From assembly GCA_051294375.1 (NCBI GenBank), contig CM119263.1:15664532-15728531 (forward strand): DNA of 64,000 nt, read 5' to 3'. Positions 54,886-64,000 of the stretch are shown here, one piece after another (positions within the stretch are counted from its first letter, which is position 1; the number at the start of each line of letters is the position of its first letter). The translations under genes were made by a program, and so were the position numbers. Source of the DNA: Paraspadella gotoi (taxonomy: Eukaryota > Chaetognatha). The notes under the pieces are model-generated. The model was not told the origin of the DNA. It was given only the letters and a program-made list of their open reading frames with translations, and did not search any database.

Positions 54886-56788
54886 CCTCTCTCTCTCCCC
54901 CATTCATCCCACCTCCTTCTCTATCAAAGACGGGTTTCTGTTCACATGACCGATAAAACTAACGCAGCCTCTCTAGAAAATGTCAGGTTAATCTCTGGTT
55001 AAGAAAAAGACGACGTTTAATTTTTTCCTCAAATACCCCAAAAAATATTGGAAATGTCGTCGTAGTCATCCCTACTCTCTCGCCGAACGTCGGTCGACGT
55101 GGAGAAAACCATGAATCCGAATTTTATCAAGTACGTATGATGCTGTAAAAGCGACTCGAAAGGGCAAGTCCTTTTTTTTGGGGGAAAGTCAGTCAACTTT
55201 TCTTCCTTCCGTTCTAGAAAACGAATCTTATAGATTTCAACTTCCGAACACGAGACACATTTTTTCCCCTTTTTTTCTAAATCGAAAGTCGAAAGAGAGA
55301 GAGAAAATAAATGAGATAATTAATTCTGCGAGCGGAAGGGAGACGACGAAATCTGGACTAAAAGGTCTGCGGTGCGTTGGTGCGGGACAGATCGTTCGAT
55401 GGAGCAATGGGTCGATTAGTGGAGCAAAACGATCCTTGTCTTCGAGGACGAAAAATCATCCTCGTCTATCGAACCGGACGCCACAACTTGTTCCGACCGA
55501 CGGGAGCGGTCGGATCGAGTCTTTGAAAAACCAAAATCTCTCTCTCTCTCTCTCTCTCTTTTTCAGTCGTCGATTCTTATCTTTTGCCCCAATTTTGCCC
55601 AATTTTGATCGAAAGGCTTTTTTCAGAAATCGTCGTTCGACACCCCAGTAATCCAATGAGAAAGTTCTTGCCCTCGGCTCAGTGCGAGTCTGAGATAATT
55701 GTACGGGGAAAGTAAAGTAATCTAAAAATAGACAAGCTCGCTGAAAGATATGGCCCAAGAATGCTTTACTTCTGAGACAGCGGTAACCACAAGTCGGCAA
55801 CGCACCCTTACCTTACCACGAAACCACTGGTCCACCGCCCATTCCACGTAGACTTTCATCGACTAACCAAGAGTAGAAAGAAATTCTCTTTATCGTCATT
55901 CTCGCAATTTCCGCGTCTCCCTGAAAACTCGTTCCAGGTGTCGCTTCGCCAGGGGAAAAAAACTCTTCAAGACGAGTAAATGGTCCCAGCTTCCAACCAT
56001 TTTCTACCCTTTCTTTCTTCTCCTTCGCTTCCTAACTTACCTTCCGCCTTTCCCATATCCAAGTCTTCATTCCTCCTCCATTCTTCGCGTCGCTCCCATC
56101 CCGCATTATCGGATCGTCCTCGCCCCCCCCCAATCAATCATTTTCTTCCCTCCGTTCGATGATCGCGACGCCTTTGTTGACTCGGATTGATGAAACCGCG
56201 ACGAAAGGGGGCCTCCTCTCCGGCCGCCTCCGCTCCGGCCGCCACCATCGAACGCTTTCGCGGATGATGGGGTCGTAATTGATGACTCCAGCGCGACGAC
56301 GGGGTTGTCATCGTTCTCTCACTTTTTCGCCGAAGGATTCGGAATTGATGGGGTTGTCCCATGAAACGATGTCGTCGAGGAACGTGCTTTGTCTCCGTTT
56401 TTTTTTTTTTTTCATAGAGTTTTCATCAGAAATTATTTCTTTATGCTTGATTTTATTTATTGTTTTCCGCTCGAAGTCTCGACTCGGTTTTCCAATTTGA
56501 CGAAAAGAGGTCTTTATTTGGCATGCTTACCCTAGGCCCTTGAGGGACCCTTAAATTACTAATAAAAACTCATGAACGGATTCTGAAATATTATCATCCT
56601 TTATTGAAGATTACTTTGTTTCGACATTGTCTCCTGTAAATTGGAACACACTTAACTCTCGACTGTCAAAACAGAAGTATTTTAAAACGGTGACTCAAAT
56701 GTTAAAGTATTTCTTGTTGTCATTTGATCGGAAGAGACAAAGAATGACAAGTCGCGCCCGAGGAACCGCCTCTAGAGGCGTCTTTGCC
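54551..56788. other. Non-coding or 5'-leader-like region, no gene assigned
   Basis: GC-rich CpG-containing patches at 54551-54780 and 56160-56390 alternate with CT runs (54849-54898, 55538-55561). An ATG at 55110 followed six codons later by GTACGT could be a tiny first coding exon (MNPNFI), but no continuation was found. Confidence 0.3.
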
Positions 56789-56838
56789 GCTCTCTCTCTC
56801 TCTCTCTCTCGATCTCTCTCTCTCTCTCTCTCTCTCCA
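56789..56838 (+). repeat. (CT)n microsatellite
   Basis: CT run of about 50 bases with one CGAT interruption. Confidence 0.9.
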
Positions 56839-59085
56839 GTTGAGTCACAAACCAGTTCCCTTTCTCCCGTTTCCCTATTCCGCCCTTACCTTCTCTGAAG
56901 CAGTTGTTATTCAAAATTTTGAATAAGTTACTAAGTTCATATATTGAAACACTGTCAAAAACGTTAACCCAAATATTTTTTTAAGAATTTTCTTCCATCT
57001 TTTTGAATAGGATATATCTGATCTTACCCATAAAATATGTCTTCAATTTATTTTTATTTCTTATTCATTATACAATTTTACAATTTATATACATGATCGT
57101 CTCGAAAATAATGATCTCTGATTTCAATTGAATCTATTAATTTAACAATTTATTATTTTGGGGGGGGGATGGGGAGAGAGAGATAACAGGAAATCAACGA
57201 AGTCAGAAACTTGTTTGGAATTGGGTCAGTTGGTAGCGACCTCAACCGTAACGCCATCGTCGTCGTCGTCGTCATCGTCGTCGTCGTCGTCATCGGATCG
57301 TTGCCATGGTCGTTGTGGTTACGGCGGAAATTCCCAACCTTGTCCTTGTCGACATCTCACGATCTCTAGCCATCGTCGTCGTAGTCACGCACGTGATTTC
57401 GTCTCTCTGTGAGGTATCTCATGGGTTTTGGTCGTCGTTGACGTCGTCGTTGTCTCTTGGGTCCAATTGGCTACCGACCTCTACCGAGTCACGATCCCAA
57501 TCTTTGTCTCCGTTGTTTCATCATCGTTGCTACTTTCATTTGCTTCATTAAAATCGAAACCTCATCAATGTCGTTTAAAAAAGGCTATTTCATCTTTCCC
57601 ATCGTTATTGTCCTCGTTATGGTTTTTTTTTTCTTCCATTTATCGTCATTTATCTCCCACGACAATCTCGTTGACATCCTCTTTTCTGTCATTGCCATGT
57701 ACCTTCGTCATCATTGTCATTCTTTTCTTTTTGATTGTCATCTTCCCCATCGTGGTTGTCATCCTCGTCATCTTCCCAACCCGCACCGCCCGTCGAAACG
57801 TCCTCTCAATTAAGTGGGGGAAGCGTTTCTTGTGTTATGAAACCCCCAACTGAGATCTGACGCTGATAATCCGCTGAAGGACGTTTAATCTACTTCTCTC
57901 TCTCTCTCCTCTGTCGTTTCTCTACTCTCTCTCTCTCCTCTCTCCTCTCTCTCTCGTTCTCCTCTCTCTTCCTCGCTCTCGTCTCTCTTTTCTCCTATCT
58001 TGCCGAAGAAAATAAAAAAAAAACCGACCATTGAAGTGAAAAAAATAGAAAGATGGAATGAGCTACGTTTTAATTTTACTTGGAGTCGATTCCTCGTCAG
58101 GACTTTGTGACGTCACACATTATTATGATCTCATTATTATCGATGGGCGTTTAAGCATTTAACGTCCAAAGTCGTAGCCTTGAATTATTTTTAACGATCT
58201 CGTCTCGCGCTTCACCGTCATTGTTCGAGCGACGAACGCACGTTTCATTTAAAAGTCTAAAAATGTTATCGCGAAATTGTTGATTGTTAAAGTATATATA
58301 TTATCTTATTTTTTTGATTTTGTTTGATTGAAAAAACTGTATTGCCTCTAGAACGAAAGATGACTCCTTTGTTATTCTTTGCCGGATCCGTTTTTTTTTA
58401 TCAGGTTAATTTTCTGGTTGGTGGTCTTACTCGTTTACAGTTAAGAAAACTTGTTTATAAATATTTATAAAGATTGTAATGAGAAGAGTAGAGATGGAAT
58501 TAATGATTTATTGATTGATAGGTTGATTTTTTAATGATTTCAATTTTATCTAATTAATTTTAAAAATTATTCATTCATTCTGCATTCAAAATTTCAAAGT
58601 GAACTCTTTTTCAGTGTTTTGATTTATAATATAAATTAACTAAAGTTTTCGTTTTTCGGTTTCGTCCGAAATCGAATGATGGTTCCTTTGTTTTTGTTTC
58701 TTAAATCGGCGGACGGTGGCGAAATTAAAAGGAAAATAAAAAAACAACAAGATCCAAATTGATTTCAACGCATGAAAAAAAATCTGCCGGAAATTGATCC
58801 GGGCATCGCCCGAAACCAAAGGAAGCAGACTAGGGCATCAAAAGTAAACGCATCGAAAATCGAGCGAATGCCATAAAATACGGTATGATGATCGAAGAAA
58901 AGCGGCAGCGATTGTGAATTATACTAAGAAAAAAGATGTATGCTAAATGCCGCGGCAAATGCAAGTGAAAGTGCAAAGGAAATTCATTAAAGGTCTTTGC
59001 CTAATGCTTTTAATCGATCAGGTCCTCCGAGCAAATTCTGCGGAAACCAATAAAAAGAGAATTTGGGCGAAAGGGAGGAAGAGTC
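56839..59085. other. Non-coding region with trinucleotide repeats
   Basis: (GTC/CGT)n runs at 57259-57295 and scattered GTC-rich sequence to about 57480 produce low-complexity Val/Ser/Leu frames. CT-rich runs lie at 57896-57995. No gene is supported. Confidence 0.4.
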
Positions 59086-59190
59086 NNNNNNNNNNNNNNN
59101 NNNNNNNNNNNNNNNNNNNNNNNNNNNNNNNNNNNNNNNNNNNNNNNNNNNNNNNNNNNNNNNNNNNNNNNNNNNNNNNNNNNNNNNNNN
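59086..59190. other. Assembly gap (105 N)
   Basis: N run abutting a (GA)n array at 59191-59222, so the gap probably sits inside or beside that microsatellite. Confidence 1.

Positions 59191-59222
<32 letters not shown>
59191..59222 (+). repeat. (GA)n array at gap edge
   Basis: GA dinucleotide run directly after the N run. Its true length is unknown. Confidence 0.9.
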
Positions 59223-59227
<5 letters not shown>

Positions 59228-59670
59228 AACGAACACTAAAACTCGTCTTAAACTAAATGCAAGGTGGAATCCGAAGTTAGTTTCATCGAAGTTGAGGAAA
59301 CAGAACAGGCCTACCTTCTTAGACTATTGCTAGACCCCCTTCCAGCTTCTAATTTTACCCTTTTCATTTTTTCCTTTTTCTTTCTTTTTTATTTTTTTCT
59401 TTCTTTAACCTTACCTTCTTATTTTCGTTTTATTTTTTTTTTCATTATGGTACTTTTAATTTTTTCCTTTTTTTATCGCAATTCTTTCTCTCTTTCTCTA
59501 TTTGTAGTTCCTCACATTCTTTCCCCTTTCATTCCATTTTCGTTTTTTTTTATTTCCTTTCTCGAAATTGCTCTCGTTCCCTGCCTCAATTCCTTCGCAT
59601 CTTCATCAAGTAATTTGAAGATTCTCCTCTCAGGAAAATACTTTATACTTCCCTTTCTTCTTTCTTCTCT
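59223..59670. other. T-rich non-coding sequence
   Basis: Pyrimidine-rich plus strand giving Phe/Leu/Ser-rich artefactual frames. No gene is seen. Confidence 0.45.
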
Positions 59671-59673
59671 TAT

Positions 59674-59722
<49 letters not shown>
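59671..59722 (+). repeat. (CT)n microsatellite
   Basis: Pure CT run of about 50 bases. Confidence 0.95.
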
Positions 59723-59729
<7 letters not shown>

Positions 59730-59744
59730 AGTTGTGCCGTGTAC

Positions 59745-60058
59745 TCGCGAAGCAACTCTATGAGTCACTTTTCGATCGGTCTGTCGGTCGTTCGGTCGGT
59801 ATGTCTTTCCATCGGTCTGTCCCACTTACATTAAAAATGCAAATAATTTCCCTATAGTTGGTTGCTCTTTTGTTAAGACAGAAAAAAACCTCAAATAAAA
59901 AACTAAAACTAACAAAAACTTTTTTTCCTAAACTAAACTAGAATTTTGCAGTGTATGTCATAAATACACGGGCTAAGAAAGTTATTTTAGTTATGTAGTG
60001 ATGTTATGCCACGTCATGTCTTATCATGTTATGTCATGTCACGAGAAATACACGTGAT
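59745..60058 (+). mobile_element. TCGG-family dispersed repeat, copy 2
   Basis: Same order of blocks as 35935-36200: GCAACTCTATGAGTCACTTTT, a TCGGTC-rich run, GTCCCACTTA, TTTTGTTAAGA, AAGAAAGTTATT and GAAATACACGT. It includes an internal ATGTTATGCCACGTCATGTC direct-repeat patch not found in copy 1. Confidence 0.6.
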
Positions 60059-61225
60059 AAGGCAGTCACTGCGGCGCAACACTTTAGAATTACCGTTCTT
60101 GTTTCTTTTCTCTCTCTCTCTTTCTCTATCTCTCCTTTTTTCTCCTTGGACATCACTGCCGCTTTTTTCCCGGTATCTGTTTCAGAGTAGCATCATGGGA
60201 AGAATTAACTCGTTCCCTTACTGTGACTGATTCACTAAGTCTGCAAATCCGAGTTCTTTTCGTGAATATTTTTCTTTCTTGGTCTCCCTCCTTTTCAAAA
60301 AAATCTTTGGTTTGGCGCTACAAAATAAATTTTTAGGTTTTCAGATTTAATCAAAGCCCACGTAATTTGTTGCTCGAGTAATTTGTCAGGACGTAGCATA
60401 TTTTCACAACAAAATTATGGGCTCAACTCTCCCCTAGATATTAACGTCAGGAATAAAAATTCAGAAGATATGGCATTAGTAATATCCATTTCTTTGTTAT
60501 CGATTTTTATATTCACAAATCCTTCGTTTCATTCGTCTTTCTTTTTAAGCTCTCTTTCTTTTCTTTTTTATGAATGAATTTTCTTTTCGTATTTACATCA
60601 TCCTGACAGTTTCATTGTTTTCCCGCTCTCTGACTCTTAACCATAAAATCTCGCTCGCGTAGGCGGCTCTTCGTCTTTCACTCGTCCTCTCACGCACCTT
60701 CTAATCCTTCACTCACTCACCTCACTCTTTGCCTGCACGCTACCTTCTTATTTTTAAAGTCACATCTTTTACTTTTAGCCTCACAAAATTCACAGAAAAT
60801 CTCACTTATCACCTACTTAATCTTTCACCCTTCTTTTTCTCAATTCCGTTCTTCATGCTCTCTCCGCAAAGCCATACAGTTTTGCGCTATCTTTCCTTTC
60901 ACCCTTTCCGTCAATTTATCGATTTTCCTTCCTCTACTTTTTTCGTCTCTCTCATCTCTCACCCTCTTCTCTCCCTCTCGTTCCCAGGGTGCGAGTTGAA
61001 AGGATCCTCGACATCTGCTTCACCTCAGGTCAGGCAGTAAAACTCGGAATCTCGTCGGTGACGGCGCTGCGGCTGCTGTCGCGGATTCCGTCGTCGCGAA
61101 GGCGGCTTCGACTCCGATGACGCGCTTCCGCAGGATGGTCCACCTCACTCCATAAAAATAGGTTTAACCGTTCCGATCCAACCCTAAAAAGAATCCCGGC
61201 TGTCGTTTTTTTACTGTTTCTCCGC
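60059..61225. other. Pyrimidine-rich non-coding region
   Basis: Largely C/T-rich plus strand with no domain-bearing frame. At about 60985-61015 a CCCAG acceptor-like site precedes a short open stretch (RVERILDICFTSG), which I could not extend or identify. Confidence 0.35.
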
Positions 61226-61227
61226 CG

Positions 61228-61400
61228 CGGCGCTCGATAACCGAATGGGTGGGCCGTCCTTTCATAGATCGTAAGGTTTCAAGTTCAAAACCGCCGCGCC
61301 TGCCGATTTCTCTAGGGACTAACAGGGGTGGCCTATCTTGAGGTTACGCGATCTTATCATATCGAGCGGACGTGCGATAAGCGAAGGGATTAATCAACGA
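61228..61400 (+). mobile_element. Possible tRNA-derived SINE
   Basis: GC-rich block with an A-box-like TAACCGAATGGGTGG (about 61238-61252) and a B-box-like AAGTTCAAAACC (about 61281-61292) at tRNA-like spacing, followed by unrelated sequence. No other copy was found in the window. Confidence 0.35.
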
Positions 61401-61785
61401 TGTCTTACGTCACAGTAGCAACGACGGCGGTTGTCGGCGACGAGATGACGACAACCATGGGTGATGATGATGAAGCTGATGTTCCTTTTTACAATTTCAA
61501 TCTGGTTTCGGCAGAGAGTCAAGAAACGCTCTCTCTATTCATCTCTCTCGTCCTTGGTTTTCTCACACTCTGAGTCATAAGTGGGATAATAATCTCATAA
61601 TTAGAATTCAATTAAAGCAAAGAAAAAAAAGTTCAAAAAAAACGATGTTTCGATGGGAGAGAGTTTCTAATGAGTTTTAAGAAGATTGACGGAGGCGACG
61701 AAAAAAGGCCACGGTTAATTCTTTTATTCGTCTTAATTTTGATGTCTCATCTTTGGCAGTGAAGCAACTGGCGGAAAGAAAAAAA
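61401..61785. other. Non-coding sequence, no gene seen
   Basis: Mixed composition with GATGATGATGA near 61460. No gene or RNA is recognised. Confidence 0.4.
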
Positions 61786-61790
<5 letters not shown>

Positions 61791-61865
<75 letters not shown>

Positions 61866-61868
61866 AGA
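61791..61868 (+). repeat. (GA)n microsatellite
   Basis: GA run of about 70 bases ending in GAAGAGAG. Confidence 0.95.
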
Positions 61869-62020
61869 AAGAAACTGAGGACAGAAAAACAGTGACTGAA
61901 GATTCTTCAGCTCACTGTTTTCTTCAGTGAAGATGGATATATTAAAAGGAACACGAGAAAGTTAAAAAATGAAAGTGAGACGAAACGGCAGACACCACTG
62001 ACTGGCAAAGAAACAAACAG

Positions 62021-62028
62021 ACTAAAAC

Positions 62029-62063
<35 letters not shown>

Positions 62064-62201
62064 AGAAAGAAAGAAAGAAAGAACAGAAAGAAAGAAAGAA
62101 AAGAAGAAAGAAGAAGAAGAAGAAAGAAGAAAGAAAAGAAAAGAAAGACAAGAGAAAGAAGAAACGAAAGAAAGAAAAAGAAGAAAGAAAGAAAGGAAAG
62201 G

Positions 62202-62241
<40 letters not shown>

Positions 62242-62242
62242 C
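62021..62242 (+). repeat. (GAAA)n-rich purine tract
   Basis: About 220 bases of GAAA, GAA and finally GA repeats, all purine on the plus strand. Confidence 0.9.
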
Positions 62243-63104
62243 GCAAGAGAGTAAAAGAACGTACTCAGCTAACTCCGTACGCTCGGAACCTCCGTGAAGA
62301 TTATTTGAAAACATTACGTGTTTCCCGCCGCACAGAATTATCTTTCCCGTCCCCGATCTTTTCTTCAACTTTTTTTTTATCTTTTTTTTTTGCCTTTTTT
62401 TCGTTTTCTTCAAACTTTGTTTCTTTTTCTTTTCATCTACTTTTTCTCTTTACTTTTCGTTAGACTCGTTGATTCTTCTTTAAAATTAAAAGAAAAAAAA
62501 GGAGCAAAACCTGAAATTTCATCCACTGGTTTTTTTTCGCGATGAAGATCAAATTTAAAGAGAAAGAATCAGTTCGATCGATTTCGCGAAATCAACTTCG
62601 ATTTTCCTCGTAAACGGAAATAACGATTAGATTGCGCCACCTGATTTTTGAAATCTTATGATATAAAAAATTATACTTTCAAAACAATATATTCCTTTCT
62701 AAAACAATATATTAATAATCAGTGTTAATAATCTATTTATTAGTTTCTATAAGCGGTTATTTTTGCAGTGAGTTTTTAAAATATATTTCTCGTGCTTAAA
62801 ACAAAAATTTACAATCTACACGTTAAATATTGATGCCATTGAAAGATAAACGCCTCAGAAATAGAATCCATCCAAACTTTTCCTGTCAATTTTTTGACTT
62901 TGCCTCCTCGTCCGCTTTTTTTTTTCCACCAATTATTATTATTTGTTTTGAAATCCGTCGAACGAAACAAAAAGACAACGGGAACAGGATAACGAATTAT
63001 TCAGATCTTGTTTTGACCGACTTTCCACACCCGGCGCTTTCAGACTGGGACAAGAACTAGTCTTTTGTTTATCTTGTCGACGACGTCGACGTTCATGATC
63101 GTTT
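62243..63104. other. Non-coding sequence, no gene seen
   Basis: AT-rich. A T-rich patch lies at 62369-62450. No gene is supported. Confidence 0.45.
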
Positions 63105-63107
63105 CTC

Positions 63108-63170
<63 letters not shown>

Positions 63171-63171
63171 A

Positions 63172-63206
<35 letters not shown>
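63105..63206 (+). repeat. (ACG)n/(GAC)n trinucleotide array
   Basis: About 33 units of ACG with one AAG interruption. In one frame it reads poly-Thr and runs into IEISTQAGDQKIQRDHAKKL before a GTAAGC donor-like site at 63281; in another it reads poly-Asp. It could lie in an exon, but no partner exon is visible. Confidence 0.85.
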
Positions 63207-63681
<475 letters not shown>

Positions 63682-64000
63682 TGGATTCTGGAATCTTCCA
63701 AGAAAGAATGAGAACTTTGTGTAAGAGAATGAAGAATGATAAGAACGATAAGGAGAGTTTCTTCTCGGTAGACGGAGCGGGGTGGGTAAAAAGGTGAGTC
63801 GAGGGGTTGGGTGGACATTTGTGGGAGGGAAGAAGAAGATGGAAGATAATTAATTGTTCCTTTTAAAGCGTTGACAAATCCAATCGTTAGTGGATTAAGG
63901 GAAAGTTAATAGTTTGGTTAGTGGTAAGTTTGCTTTGATTACCGAGTAGGGGCGGATGGTGAGAAGCTGCAGGGTTGAAGGTGAGCCTTGTCAGGAAGAG
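63682..64000. other. Purine-rich non-coding sequence at window edge
   Basis: G/A-rich plus strand, no gene or RNA recognised. Confidence 0.4.

Noticed and set aside
57428-57853. Hydrophobic open frame of about 140 codons resembling a membrane protein
   Set aside because: T-rich and GTC-repeat DNA gives Val/Leu/Phe-rich translations in all three plus frames.
58780-58850. tRNA-like sequence on minus (CCCGGATCAATTTCCGG followed by a T-run)
   Set aside because: A T-arm-like element and a pol III terminator-like T-run exist, but no D-arm or acceptor pairing could be drawn.

Overview
The window is eukaryotic: genes are split by GT-AG introns, most of the sequence is AT-rich non-coding DNA, and long (GA)n/(CT)n tracts recur on both strands. 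The recognisable genes are metazoan. They are a CRIM1 orthologue (IGFBP, antistasin and VWC modules plus one membrane helix), an SLC35G1-like transporter, a purine nucleoside phosphorylase (PNP) homologue and a very large C2H2 zinc-finger protein. Short introns, a TTAGG-like minisatellite and the overall style suggest an invertebrate, perhaps an arthropod, but the sequence alone does not settle the species. Two runs of N and an unmerged contig overlap show a draft assembly with single-base indels.

Layout. 0-0.3 kb: 3' end of an unidentified plus-strand gene. 1.3-1.6 kb: possible small minus-strand exon. 3.9-4.1 kb: tRNA-derived SINE. 4.98-6.83 kb: SLC35G1-like gene (4 exons, +), whose second intron carries a SINE-core copy. 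6.8-19.4 kb: no convincing gene; microsatellites, GC-rich patches and the probable 5' leader of CRIM1. 19.4-26.4 kb: CRIM1 orthologue (6 exons, +; all exon phases close to a 1,683-residue protein). 26.4-29.8 kb: non-coding. 29.8-35.1 kb: intronless 1,776-residue zinc-finger gene (-). 35.1-42.4 kb: non-coding, with a TCGG-rich dispersed repeat and GA/CT tracts. 42.5-46.1 kb: PNP homologue (6 exons, +) with a decayed reverse transcriptase in its last intron. 46.1-50.5 kb: repeat island containing a solo LTR with tRNA-Leu primer site, SINE copies, tandem repeats and a telomere-like minisatellite. 50.5-64 kb: no supported gene; a 1.2-kb artefactual duplication around an N gap, simple repeats and a second TCGG-family copy.

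The genes do not form a pathway. CRIM1 proteins tether BMP ligands at the cell surface, SLC35G1-like proteins are 10-helix membrane proteins, and the zinc-finger protein is probably a nuclear DNA-binding factor. The most unusual gene is the PNP homologue. It keeps the PNP fold and a well-formed gene structure, but nearly every known ligand-binding and catalytic position is substituted, and a Cys/His-rich N-terminal extension is present. It looks like a pseudoenzyme. CRIM1 also carries an exceptional acidic insert of about 560 residues.
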